This document shows, one piece after another, positions 17,930 through 25,441 of a stretch of DNA of 39,724 nt. The DNA comes from Candidatus Dormiibacterota bacterium. GTDB lineage: Bacteria > Chloroflexota > Dormibacteria > Aeolococcales > Aeolococcaceae. Made by a program: the position numbers and the translations under genes. Position 1 is the stretch's first letter. Each line of letters begins with the position of its first letter. The notes beneath the pieces are model-generated. The model was not told the DNA's origin and searched no databases. It saw nothing but the letters and a program-made list of their open reading frames with translations. The stretch is from assembly GCA_003153215.1 (NCBI GenBank), contig PLXL01000110.1, positions 4,571-44,294 on the forward strand, written 5' to 3'.

Positions 17930-18343
17930 TCAGCGGACGGCTTCCGGCCGGTATCCCCTGTCCTGTGCGCACGCGGGGCAAACGGTCTTTAGCCATTTAT
18001 GGCCGGATTCTCCACGGCTCATGAGCCGGCCCGGAGCGCCACAAATCTCACAGCAGGACGCGGCTTCTTCGGCAGCTGCGTCGATGGCCGACTGCATTGC
18101 CTGGTCGTGACCGCCGGGGCTCACGAAATCCCAGACCAGGAGGCCGTACCGCTCCTCGACACCCAGAATCGAGTGTTCCGGGTCGATGGCGGTCAACTTC
18201 TCGTTGAGGGAAGCGATGATCGGCACCCAACCAGCCCCCACCCCTATGCGCGGCTCGGACCCCGGCCGTATGCGCCGGCGAATCTGCTCGAGACTGGCGG
18301 CAAATTCACCCGCGTCCGCGGGGACGCCCGGCGGGCCGCTCAC
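17930..18343 (-). CDS. Small zinc-ribbon protein, unknown function
   Basis: 137 residues, not recognised as a named family. The C-terminal ~45 residues hold two CxxC knuckles, CEICGAPGRL and CPACAQDRGY, separated by MSRGESGHKWLK, a typical zinc ribbon. The N-terminal ~90 residues (EFAASLEQIRRRIRP, VGAGWVPIIASLNEKLTAIDPEH, YGLLVWDF) resemble small proteins found beside phage and defence genes that end in a zinc ribbon. The GTG at 18343 overlaps the stop of the 63-aa membrane protein gene (GTGA); longer upstream reading is excluded because it would run through the coding frames of two other genes. Last gene of the eleven-gene chain. Confidence 0.7.
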   Translation of the reverse strand: MSGPPGVPADAGEFAASLEQIRRRIRPGSEPRIGVGAGWVPIIASLNEKLTAIDPEHSILGVEERYGLLVWDFVSPGGHDQAMQSAIDAAAEEAASCCEICGAPGRLMSRGESGHKWLKTVCPACAQDRGYRPEAVR

Positions 18344-18531
18344 GTGCTCGTCCGCTTGACCACGGGCTTGTAGATCAGCACCCGGATGATGATGAGCACG
18401 ATGACGGCACCGAGTCGGAGCTCCATCAGACCCACGAGACGAAGGGCTGTCAACACGGTCAGCACCACCACGGCAGACGGCCCGCCCCTCGCGTCGTCCG
18501 CCGACGGCGATTCGCCGAGATCCTCGGTCAT
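18340..18531 (-). CDS. Small membrane protein, 63 aa
   Basis: Polar N-terminus (MTEDLGESPSADDARGG) followed by two hydrophobic stretches, SAVVVLTVLTALRLVGL (~19-35) and LGAVIVLIIIRVLIY (~40-54), and a basic tail KPVVKRTST. AGGGGG lies upstream of the ATG at 18531. It overlaps both neighbours by 4 nt (ATGA with the Lon-like gene, GTGA with the zinc-ribbon gene), which strongly supports that it is translated. Function unknown; a membrane anchor or effector for the neighbouring ATPase is one idea. Confidence 0.65.
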   Translation of the reverse strand: MTEDLGESPSADDARGGPSAVVVLTVLTALRLVGLMELRLGAVIVLIIIRVLIYKPVVKRTST

Positions 18532-20315
18532 GGCTGTCCACCCCCTGTCGAGACGTGTGGGGAGGTTTCTGGCGCACGAGGCGAGGAGCGCCGGAGCCTC
18601 CGCCGAGGTGACACGGCCGGCGCCCGACCAACCACCCGAGCCTGACCCGCTCTGGGGGTGACGCCGGCGGGCTGGACCTGGAACCCGATCCTCCGCTCCG
18701 GCTCCCCGCTGGGCAGCCAGCTCCGGGCGAGTTCGGGAGTCACCCGGATGGGCCGGTGCGTGACCAGGTGGTGGCGCAGCGCCCGGCGCACCACGGCGGT
18801 GAGCCGCTGCTCCAGCGGGCGCATGCCCTCGCTGGGCGGGTAGCCGGTCACCAGGGCCTCGACCGTCTCCTCGGGCAGCTGCAGCACCTGGTCGTCGATG
18901 TCGTTGTCTTTGAGGAGGCGGGGCAGGAGGTAGTCGCGGCCGATGGCGACCTGCTCCTCGCGGGTCTGGGCGGGGATGTGGAGCACCCGCATGCGGTCCC
19001 GGAGTGGTGCCGGGATGGCGTCGAGGTCGTTTCCGGTGGCGATCCAAAGGACCCCGCTGAGGTCGACCCTCAGGGCTTCGTAGCAATGGTCAACCTGCAG
19101 CGCCTTGTTCTGGCTGGGGTCGAGGATGGCGAGGAGCGTCGCCAGGGGACTGTGGGGAGGTCGCGGGTCGATCTTGTCAATCTCGTCCAGAACCCCAACC
19201 CAAAGGCTCGAATGCTCCGAACTGATCAATCGACGCATGAGCTCGCCGGGGCGGGCGTGCATGTAACTGGCGTCTATGCCCGAGAGGAACACGTCATCCA
19301 TGCCGCCAAGAGCGAAGGTCTGGAGCTGGCGCCCGGTGGCAGCGGCTATTGAGACCGCCACCGACGTCTTGCCGACCCCAGGGGGTCCGATCAGCGCCAG
19401 GGCTGTCATGTCGCCGCTTCCGGGAGGGAGCCCCCGCTTTCGGCGCCACTCCAGCATGCCCAGCACATCGCCAACCGCCTCCTTGACCTCCGTGAGGCCG
19501 TTCCCACCGTGGCTCTCGTCGAGCAACTGCCGTGCCCGCCGCAGGTCTATGGGCGGCTGGGGCGGGGCCTGCCATTGGATGGCGAGCGCCGCGTCGATGA
19601 GGGCGTGGCCGAAGGCGCGGCTGTCCTCGGACTTCTGATCGCGTTCGACCGCCTCCCGGACGGCGTCAGGGAGCGCGGCGAGGCGGTCGTCCTCCTTCGC
19701 GCCCTCGGGGTCCGGCCCGTCGTCGTCGAATCCCCGGGGCTGGCGCGCGGGGGGCTTGGGGCGGTTTACCCAGCGCTCCAGCTTGCGCAGGCGACCCTCC
19801 AGGGTGGGGCAGCGCAGGACGCCCCGCCTGACCGCCTCGGTGGTCGCCAGGTGCCCGGTCAAGCGGTCGATCCGATCCGCCGGGCCGACCCCGGTCAGAT
19901 CGAAGTCATCCCCGGCGCCGTCGGCGGTGACCCGCGCGATCAGGGCACGGAGTCGATCCGCCTGGCCGCGGTGGAGGGGCGCGGGTACGGGGAGATCGGA
20001 GACGAGCACCCGTGGGGAGGTGCGGCCCGTTGGGGCGGCGCACAGCCGCACCCTGCGCTCGCCCACGAGCTCCACGTGGGCGAGCTTGCCGTCGGCGGGC
20101 TGCGCGACGTGGACGATCCTGGCAAGGGTGCCAACCCCCCCGGGTTGACGAGGCACGGCGACCAGCCGCCCATCCCCCTGATCGGCCGCTTCGATCGCCC
20201 CGCGCTGGTCCCGCCAGGTCAGGCTCTCCATGACACTCTCCCCGGGCAGCAGGAGGCGTCCGATCAGCGCGGGCAGCTCGTAGGGCTGCTGCGGAAGGCC
20301 GGCACGCGAAGTCAC
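18528..20315 (-). CDS. Lon-like AAA+ ATPase lacking the protease domain
   Basis: 595 residues. Residues ~10-190 are a LON-type substrate-binding domain (YELPALIGRLLLPGESV, LARIVHVAQ, HVELVGERRVRL). After a charged linker comes the Lon AAA+ module: LLDESHGGNGLTEVKEAV (the Lon LD-DHYGL-KVK helix), Walker A GPPGVGKT (310-317), Walker B VGVLDEIDKI (D378, E379), sensor-1 N429 in IATGND and an arginine finger in APLRDRM. In Lon the Ser-Lys protease domain starts just after RIGxxxGLA; here the corresponding RRIGFQVQPAGVTP is followed only by ~45 low-complexity residues and a stop, and no protease domain follows downstream. GTG at 20315 has GGAGG at good spacing and overlaps rusA by 4 nt. Likely an unfoldase or remodelling ATPase rather than a protease. 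Confidence 0.85.
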   Translation of the reverse strand: MTSRAGLPQQPYELPALIGRLLLPGESVMESLTWRDQRGAIEAADQGDGRLVAVPRQPGGVGTLARIVHVAQPADGKLAHVELVGERRVRLCAAPTGRTSPRVLVSDLPVPAPLHRGQADRLRALIARVTADGAGDDFDLTGVGPADRIDRLTGHLATTEAVRRGVLRCPTLEGRLRKLERWVNRPKPPARQPRGFDDDGPDPEGAKEDDRLAALPDAVREAVERDQKSEDSRAFGHALIDAALAIQWQAPPQPPIDLRRARQLLDESHGGNGLTEVKEAVGDVLGMLEWRRKRGLPPGSGDMTALALIGPPGVGKTSVAVSIAAATGRQLQTFALGGMDDVFLSGIDASYMHARPGELMRRLISSEHSSLWVGVLDEIDKIDPRPPHSPLATLLAILDPSQNKALQVDHCYEALRVDLSGVLWIATGNDLDAIPAPLRDRMRVLHIPAQTREEQVAIGRDYLLPRLLKDNDIDDQVLQLPEETVEALVTGYPPSEGMRPLEQRLTAVVRRALRHHLVTHRPIRVTPELARSWLPSGEPERRIGFQVQPAGVTPRAGQARVVGRAPAVSPRRRLRRSSPRAPETSPHVSTGGGQP

Positions 20316-20749
20316 GCGGACACCTCCAGCGACATGGGCTCGACGGTGATGACCCAGCCCGGCGCCCGGTCCACCGCGTAGCGCTTCTTGGCGACCAGGG
20401 TCACCACCTGAGCATCGTCGAGCCAGACCCGACCGGAGGTCAGGGCGTCCAGACCAGCCTTGGCCAGGTTATCCGCGTCGGGCCGTGAGGCGGGCAGCGC
20501 GGTCGCCCGGAGGCGCCGCGGAACGCGCTGGGGCAACCGGAGATACGCGGTGATGCTCACCGCGACCGGACCCTCCAGGGGTACCCAGGCGTCACCCAGT
20601 TGGGCCTCGACGTGCTCGCGGATGCTGCGCTCGGCCGTGCGGGTGCCGGTGGGTGTGTAGGCGTGGGGCCGGCCGTGGGCCCAGGTCACCCGGGGCCGCT
20701 TCTTGGGCACGGGGGCCTCGTCGATCTCGAAGGTGAGGGGGCCCGTCAT
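20312..20749 (-). CDS. rusA: RusA-type Holliday junction resolvase
   Basis: Cuts four-way DNA junctions as a dimer. The 145-residue product has the RusA metal-site pattern: D91, D93 and K97 in RPDADNLAKAGLDAL, and D112 in VWLDDAQVV. The spacing (D, +2 D, +6 K, +21 D) equals that of E. coli RusA D70/D72/K76/D91. The N-terminal FEIDEAPVPKKRPRV is also typical. ATG at 20749 has GGAAGG upstream and lies one base after the serine recombinase stop (TGAGATG); its stop overlaps the Lon-like gene. Phages and mobile elements commonly carry it to process recombination intermediates. Confidence 0.92.
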   Translation of the reverse strand: MTGPLTFEIDEAPVPKKRPRVTWAHGRPHAYTPTGTRTAERSIREHVEAQLGDAWVPLEGPVAVSITAYLRLPQRVPRRLRATALPASRPDADNLAKAGLDALTSGRVWLDDAQVVTLVAKKRYAVDRAPGWVITVEPMSLEVSA

Positions 20750-20750
20750 C

Positions 20751-22310
20751 TCAGACCTTCCACTCGATCTCGAAGCGCCGCGGGTCGAAGCGGTTGCGGC
20801 CGTGGTTCGCGGCCCTGACGGTGACGTGGTCGATGAGGGCGTCGAGGATGCCCTGCTGCCGATCGACGCCGAGCTCGTCCCAGCGCGCCCTCAGTGCCGC
20901 GGCGTCGTCGATGCCGCGGAAGACGATCACCCGGTTGCCCCGGGCCAGCCGCCGGGCCAAGGCGTCGATCTCGGCACGGAGCGTCGAGCTGTTGCGCAGG
21001 TATTGCTCCCTGGTGATGGCGTCCTCCCGCCACAGGGCGTCGCTCTCCTCCCGTTTGGCCCGCTTGCGGGCGATTTCCTCGACGATCGCGGCCTGGGGGT
21101 CGCCCTGCTCCGGGTGGCGTAGCGCCTCCCAGACCGCCGGCGTGTCGAGGCGGGCCAGGACCTGGCCGACCACGTGGCCCTCCAAGTACTCGGCCAGGAT
21201 GGCCACCCCGCCGCAGCCGCGGGCAACAGGGGGCTTGGCACAGATGTAGTTGCGCCGCTTATCCCCCTTGGGGCGGGCCACCAGGCCCTCCCGGCAGCGG
21301 TGGCAGCGGGCCCGGCCGCCGGTCAGCAGGTACCGGCGAGCGGGTTGGACGTTGAGCCGCCGGCGGCCCTCCACGAGGGTGCGAATCCGATCGCTCTGCT
21401 CGGGGGTGATGATGCCGGGCCATATCGCCAGGGCGACGTCATCGCCCTTGTAGTCCCTTCGGCCCGCAATCCGCCCACTCGTCAGCATGGTGCGCAGCAC
21501 GGTGGTCGACCAGGGGCCACCGTGCACGGTCGGAACGCCGCTGTCGATGAGCCACAGACAGAGAGAGCGGAGGCTCTCCCCGGCATCCGCGCGGTCGGCG
21601 AGGGTGCGGATGACCGCCGCCTCCTCCTCGCGAATGGTCACCTTGTCGCTCTCGTAGCCGAATGGGCGACCACCGCCACCACCGAGAAGCCCCTGCTCCG
21701 CGTAGTCGCGCGCCGCCCGGGTCGCGCGCATGGAGAGCACGCGGCTTTCGTAGCGGCCGTTGCTCACCGCGTCGCGGAACCATTTCTCCCCCTCGGGGGT
21801 GGAGAGGTCGGCGGGAAGCCCGGTATGGGGAATCAGGAGGACGTGGTGCTTGACGAAGAGGTCGATCAGGTCTTCGCCCTCGTGCCCGTCGCGGCAGAGC
21901 CGGTCAGGTCTCCAGAGCACAAGGTTGCGGATGTGCCCCGCCTCGATGTCAGCCCACAGCCGTTTGAAGTCTTGGCGGCGCTCCCGCCGCGGGTTCGGCC
22001 GAAACGCCGAGACGTCGTCGTCCTGGTACTCGTCGTAGGCGCGCAGCCCCATGCGGGCGATGACCTCGCGGCCGTCGCGGAGTTGACGATCCACCCCGCG
22101 CCGCCGGCTGCCCGGGTCGTCGGAGATCCGCGCGTAGTTGGCGGTGTCGCCGGGGCCGGCGCCTCCACCAGACCGCGGGGTAGGCAGGTACGACGTCCGC
22201 TCGAGCCAGCCGGTCGGGCTCTCCGCTGGCCAGAGCGCGCCGCTCTTCAGCTCGGCGATCAGTCCGGGCCCCGTCGGGTGTTCCCAGGGCCTGAATCGGG
22301 GCTCGGTCAC
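20751..22310 (-). CDS. Large serine recombinase (site-specific integrase)
   Basis: 519 residues. After a ~55-residue N-terminal extension comes the resolvase domain with nucleophile S63 in NYARISDDPGS, followed by VDRQL, FKRLWADIEAG and LVLWRPDRLCRDG. A recombinase domain follows (GGRPFGYESD, HGGPWSTTVLRTMLTSGRIAGRRDY), then a zinc ribbon (CHRCREGLVARP to YICAKPP...GCGGV, ~330-370), a coiled coil (IVEEIARKRAKREESDALW) and a C-terminal DNA-binding tail. All catalytic residues seem present. GTG at 22310 follows GGGGAGG and overlaps the 33-aa gene by 4 nt. It sits in the same transcript as a tyrosine recombinase, which is unusual. It could be the integrase proper or could act on a second site. 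Confidence 0.93.
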   Translation of the reverse strand: MTEPRFRPWEHPTGPGLIAELKSGALWPAESPTGWLERTSYLPTPRSGGGAGPGDTANYARISDDPGSRRRGVDRQLRDGREVIARMGLRAYDEYQDDDVSAFRPNPRRERRQDFKRLWADIEAGHIRNLVLWRPDRLCRDGHEGEDLIDLFVKHHVLLIPHTGLPADLSTPEGEKWFRDAVSNGRYESRVLSMRATRAARDYAEQGLLGGGGGRPFGYESDKVTIREEEAAVIRTLADRADAGESLRSLCLWLIDSGVPTVHGGPWSTTVLRTMLTSGRIAGRRDYKGDDVALAIWPGIITPEQSDRIRTLVEGRRRLNVQPARRYLLTGGRARCHRCREGLVARPKGDKRRNYICAKPPVARGCGGVAILAEYLEGHVVGQVLARLDTPAVWEALRHPEQGDPQAAIVEEIARKRAKREESDALWREDAITREQYLRNSSTLRAEIDALARRLARGNRVIVFRGIDDAAALRARWDELGVDRQQGILDALIDHVTVRAANHGRNRFDPRRFEIEWKV

Positions 22311-22408
22311 TGCGACTGTCCTCCCCAGCCGGGGTGGCTCCGCTGCGCGTGCACTTCCGCCACCTCGAAGCCGGTGCGCAGGCGGCCGCGGTCGGTGCGC
22401 GGGGTCAT
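22307..22408 (-). CDS. 33-aa peptide, unknown function
   Basis: Starts MTPRTDRGRLRTGFEVAEVH. Supported by context rather than homology: its ATG at 22408 has GAGGAGG eight bases upstream and overlaps the stop of the 158-aa gene (ATGA), and its stop overlaps the serine recombinase GTG (GTGA). It fills exactly the space between two coupled genes, so it may be a functional micropeptide or simply a ribosome relay that sets recombinase output. Confidence 0.55.
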   Translation of the reverse strand: MTPRTDRGRLRTGFEVAEVHAQRSHPGWGGQSQ

Positions 22409-22881
22409 GGCGCGGGCCTCCTCGAGGCTCGGCCCCTTCGCCGAGCGATGTCCCTGGCGATGGCGACCGTCTTCATGTACGGGCGTAGCCGGCGCTGAAC
22501 CCACCTCACCTGCGGTGCCGGGGTGGCCGCGAGGATCCTGGCCCTGGCGGCCCTGGCGCTCGCGACATGACGCCTCAGGTCGTCTGCCCTTCGTTCACGC
22601 GCCGCCTCCAGCGCTTTGTTGGCCTGGTTGGCGAGGACGCGAAATTGGATGTCGATGGGGTCCTTGCGGGGATTGCGTGCGGAGCCGGTCGCGGCTCTGG
22701 CCTCCTTGGCCGGCCGGGCCCGGCGCGGGGAGGGCGAAGGGGCGGGCGGCGGGATGGCCTCGGCGGGACGCCGCGGCTTGCCACGGTAGACGGCGCTCTG
22801 GGCCGCCATCTCCTCCACCCTGCGGCGCAGGCGCTCTTCGCGCGTCTCCCCGTCGTCGAGGTTGAGGTCGTCCGGTGTCAT
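22405..22881 (-). CDS. Basic hypothetical protein, 158 aa
   Basis: Not recognised. Highly charged: an acidic/basic start (DDLNLDDGETREERLRRRVEEMAAQ), a Pro/Ala-rich linker (~45-70), then a basic helical region rich in Arg and Ala (NQANKALEAARERRADDLRRHV, RRLRPYMKTVAIARDIARRRGR). The ATG at 22881 overlaps the stop of the 80-aa recombinase fragment by 4 nt and its stop overlaps the 33-aa gene. Composition fits a nucleic-acid-associated element protein, but no function can be assigned. Confidence 0.6.
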   Translation of the reverse strand: MTPDDLNLDDGETREERLRRRVEEMAAQSAVYRGKPRRPAEAIPPPAPSPSPRRARPAKEARAATGSARNPRKDPIDIQFRVLANQANKALEAARERRADDLRRHVASARAARARILAATPAPQVRWVQRRLRPYMKTVAIARDIARRRGRASRRPAP

Positions 22882-23120
22882 CTCGACTCCCTCTCCGGCG
22901 TGGGGCCGCCGAGGTAATCCCGGATGACCGTCTCCACGGTCGTCCCCAGAGCGGCGGCCGCCGCCCCGCGGTCTCCCTCGGTTTGCTCGAGGAGGCTGGT
23001 GGCGTACATGTGGCGCAGGGCGTGGGTGTGATCCAGGAGCCGGGCGCGGTCGTCGAAGCCGGCCCTCAGGGTGGCCCGCGCGAGCGCGTCGTTCAGGGAC
23101 TCACGCCGCCGGCGGCTCAT
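22878..23120 (-). CDS. 80-aa C-terminal-type tyrosine recombinase paralogue
   Basis: Begins MSRRRRESLNDALARATLRAGF and continues HALRHMYATSLLEQ and TTVETVIRDYLGG. This aligns with residues ~506-570 of the neighbouring tyrosine recombinase (SRATLRAGF, HALRHLRATLL, ATFLEDYVG) and keeps the H-x-x-R-H pair and the nucleophile-position Tyr, but lacks the first catalytic Arg and the whole core-binding domain. It therefore cannot be a full recombinase. The ATG at 23120 has GGAGGG upstream and overlaps the 97-aa gene by 4 nt. Its frame is intact and its spacing coupled, so it may have been kept, for example as a modulator of the integrase; a decaying duplicate is equally possible. Confidence 0.7.
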   Translation of the reverse strand: MSRRRRESLNDALARATLRAGFDDRARLLDHTHALRHMYATSLLEQTEGDRGAAAAALGTTVETVIRDYLGGPTPERESR

Positions 23121-23343
23121 GAGGCACCCTCCGGCGGCCCGTCGGGCGGGTCCGTGCGCTCCTCGGCTCGACGCAACCGGTCCCCGAGGTGGATCAGCTC
23201 CCGCTCGGTGGCCTCCGGGGGATCCCCGCCGAAATGGGCGTAAGCGCGCCGTTCCATGTCCCTGGCCACCGCCCGCTCGGCTCGCACCGTGGCCACGTCC
23301 TCGGCCATGGCGGCGTCCCATAGCAACTTCCCCACCCGGCGTA
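23055..23343 (-). repeat. Tandem duplication, copy A (~290 bp)
   Basis: Direct repeat of 23348-23633 with a period of about 293 bp. The copies share long stretches such as the segment around GGCGGCTCATGAG (start codon region) and the one coding for RAVARDM. Divergence at many third positions shows the duplication is old and that selection on the protein has probably acted. Confidence 0.75.
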
Positions 23344-23410
23344 GCTCGAAGCCGGTCCTCTGGATCGCCCGCGCCAGCTCGTCGTTCGGGGACTCACGGC
23401 GGCGGCTCAT
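23117..23410 (-). CDS. 97-aa paralogue of the tyrosine recombinase C-terminal tail
   Basis: Starts MSRRRESPNDELARAIQRTGF and then matches the last ~70 residues of the tyrosine recombinase: WDAAMAEDVATVRAERAVARDM versus WDAAPAGGMTTVRAQRAVARDM, and ELIHLGDRLRRAEE near the end of both. It has no catalytic residues. The tail is predicted helical and charged, perhaps an oligomerisation domain. The ATG at 23410 overlaps the recombinase stop (ATGA), and its stop overlaps the 80-aa gene. The first ~20 residues resemble the 80-aa gene start, showing that the two small genes arose from the same duplicated unit. Confidence 0.7.
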   Translation of the reverse strand: MSRRRESPNDELARAIQRTGFELRRVGKLLWDAAMAEDVATVRAERAVARDMERRAYAHFGGDPPEATERELIHLGDRLRRAEERTDPPDGPPEGAS

Positions 23411-23633
23411 GAGACGCCCTCCGGCGGCTCGTCGGGCGGGTCGGTGAACTCCTCGGCTCGGCGCAGCCGGTCCCCCAGGTGGATCAGCTCCAGCTCGATG
23501 TCCTTCGGGGGATCGCCCTCGAAGTGGGAGTAGGCGCGCCGGACCATGTCCCTGGCCACTGCCCGCTGGGCCCGCACCGTGGTCATTCCCCCGGCCGGGG
23601 CGGCGTCCCAGGCCAGCCTCACCGCCCGGCGCA
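23348..23633 (-). repeat. Tandem duplication, copy B (~290 bp), covering the recombinase gene end
   Basis: Partner of 23055-23343. Copy B contains the 3' end of the tyrosine recombinase gene plus the start of the 97-aa gene; copy A contains the 3' end of the 97-aa gene plus the start of the 80-aa gene. Confidence 0.75.
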
Positions 23634-25440
23634 GGGTGGGCATGGTGTCGCTCCGCTCGAACTCGAGGCGGATCGCCCCCTGGTCCAGGGCGTGCTGGGC
23701 GCGCACCGAGACGAGATCGACCTCCTCGTCGGTGGTGCCCACGTAGTCCTCCAGGAATGTCGCCACCGTGACCCCGAGGGCGGCCGCCGCCGCCGGGATC
23801 TTGGTCGGGTCCACCTGACACAGGAGGGTGGCGCGCAGGTGGCGCAGGGCATGCGTGCGTGAGAGGACGAGCGACCGCTCCCCGAAGCCGGCCCGCAGGG
23901 TGGCCCGGGACAGCGCCTGGTTGAGGTCCTCGTCATCCCAGGGCTTGCCGTTGGGTTTCGGCAGCAGGGGGGCCACCGGCCCCGCATCGGGGGCGAGCAA
24001 CCCCTGCTCCCGCGACGCCGCGAAGGCTTCGATGGCGGCGTCGCGCAGGTACTCCCAGACCGCCCAGGCGCGCTGGGAGAGGGCAATGGAGACCGGCTTC
24101 CCCCCGCTCTTCCTGGCCGCCGGGGTGCCGTCGTCGTCCTGGCGGATCACCGTGACCCAGCCCGCCGGCTGGTCCGGATCATCCCCGGTGTAGGCGGGGT
24201 TGGCCTCACCGTCGAGGACGGTCTGGCCGAGGATCTCCCCAACCCTGCAGCCCAGGTATGCGGTGAGGTCCAGCGCTGCCCGCATCACCGGGGCCTCGAA
24301 GATGATGCCATGGGCGCGGAGGTGAGCCCACTCAGCGGCGGTGTACCAGTCCCAAGCGCGCCCAGCCCGGCGCCGCATCCGGCGGGGCAGGCTGGCCACC
24401 ACGAAGGGCGCCACCTGGCCCTTGGCGACGGCGACCACGTAGCCCCTTCCCTGCTTCTCCGCCGTGAGCTTCTTCTCCCGTATGCGGCGGCAGACAGTCA
24501 CCTCATCGATGCCGAGGACCAGCGCGGTCTGGGCCACGTTGAGCTCCAGTTCATCGTCCCCCACGACCATCTCGACCGCTTTGTAGTCGTGCGGAACCAC
24601 CTCGTCGTTCAATGGGTTCTCGCTGCCCGGCGGCAGCAACTTCTCTTTGAGGGCGTACTTGAAGAAGTGGCCCAAGACGGTGATGTAGCCCGTCTGCGTG
24701 GCGGCGCCCTTACCGGCGAAGGGAAGGTGACGCAGCGCGAAATTGATCAGCTCGACGCAGAACCGGAAGAGGGGGTACTCCCCCAGCGGCCGGCCGTCGG
24801 GGCCGGGGATCGAGAAGAACTGGACGAGCTTGCGGATGACCTCGTGGACCGCGGGCTCGTCGCGGTAGGCCCCGGCCGAGCGGTGTCCCCGCGGCTTGGG
24901 GGTCACACGCAGGTACTCCGCGAAACCATCCAGGTGGGAGCTCGCCGGGCGCAGGGCCCCGGGGGTCTCGTAGAGGCGGATCTTCGCCACCAGGCCGCGC
25001 GCCTTGTCAAGGTCGCTGCCGCAGGACATCTGGCGGTGGGCAAACTCGTCGGGGTGGTCATCGAAGACCTGCCGGGAGACGTCGACATAGTAGAGGGGAC
25101 CGACGCCGTACTTCCATTCGCCCTCTCCCCTGCAGACCGTCGGCCTGACATGCACGCCCTTGGGAAGGTTCTTCTCGAACACGCCGTAGAACTCGTCGAG
25201 ACGGGGCGGGGAGAGCAGTTGCGAGTAGCGCGCCCGGCGGCGGCGCTCGCGGCGGTTCCGGGCCTTCTGGAGACGGACGGGGAACGGCAGGACGTTCTTC
25301 GCGGGAGCGGGGTCCACCTCCACCTCCGGGTCCGGCTGCTGCGGGAGGGTGTGGCGGTCGAGGCTCATGACCCGGACCCCGGGACGCCGCCGGAGGCGGC
25401 CGGCGGGCAGGTAGACGCGGCGAGAGAGCAGCGCGTCCAT
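23407..25440 (-). CDS. Tyrosine recombinase/integrase with embedded helix-turn-helix
   Basis: 677 residues. The C-terminal half carries the catalytic set: R399 in AYLGCRVGEILG, a probable lysine turn RKSGGKPVSI (~443-452), H530-x-x-R533 in THALRHLRATLL, and nucleophile Y566 in ATFLEDYVG. The N-terminal half (~80-290) is an unusually long arm/core-binding region. Between the two lies an excisionase-type helix-turn-helix at ~297-337 (ELNVAQTALVLGIDEVTVCRRI, GRGYVVAV), an uncommon insertion. After Y566 there is a further ~110-residue helical tail, duplicated in the next gene. The ATG at 25440 follows the stop of the excisionase-like gene by one base (TGAGATG). The adjacency of HTH protein and repressor marks an integrative element. 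Confidence 0.88.
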   Translation of the reverse strand: MDALLSRRVYLPAGRLRRRPGVRVMSLDRHTLPQQPDPEVEVDPAPAKNVLPFPVRLQKARNRRERRRRARYSQLLSPPRLDEFYGVFEKNLPKGVHVRPTVCRGEGEWKYGVGPLYYVDVSRQVFDDHPDEFAHRQMSCGSDLDKARGLVAKIRLYETPGALRPASSHLDGFAEYLRVTPKPRGHRSAGAYRDEPAVHEVIRKLVQFFSIPGPDGRPLGEYPLFRFCVELINFALRHLPFAGKGAATQTGYITVLGHFFKYALKEKLLPPGSENPLNDEVVPHDYKAVEMVVGDDELELNVAQTALVLGIDEVTVCRRIREKKLTAEKQGRGYVVAVAKGQVAPFVVASLPRRMRRRAGRAWDWYTAAEWAHLRAHGIIFEAPVMRAALDLTAYLGCRVGEILGQTVLDGEANPAYTGDDPDQPAGWVTVIRQDDDGTPAARKSGGKPVSIALSQRAWAVWEYLRDAAIEAFAASREQGLLAPDAGPVAPLLPKPNGKPWDDEDLNQALSRATLRAGFGERSLVLSRTHALRHLRATLLCQVDPTKIPAAAAALGVTVATFLEDYVGTTDEEVDLVSVRAQHALDQGAIRLEFERSDTMPTLRRAVRLAWDAAPAGGMTTVRAQRAVARDMVRRAYSHFEGDPPKDIELELIHLGDRLRRAEEFTDPPDEPPEGVS

Positions 25441-25441
25441 C

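Noticed and set aside
18340..18660. A hidden Lon protease domain downstream of the AAA+ module
   Set aside because: No frame after the stop carries the Ser or Lys catalytic motifs; the space is filled by the two coupled small genes.
21174..22865. Plus-strand open frame of 563 codons
   Set aside because: Mirror of the serine recombinase and the 158-aa gene; no domain or ribosome site.
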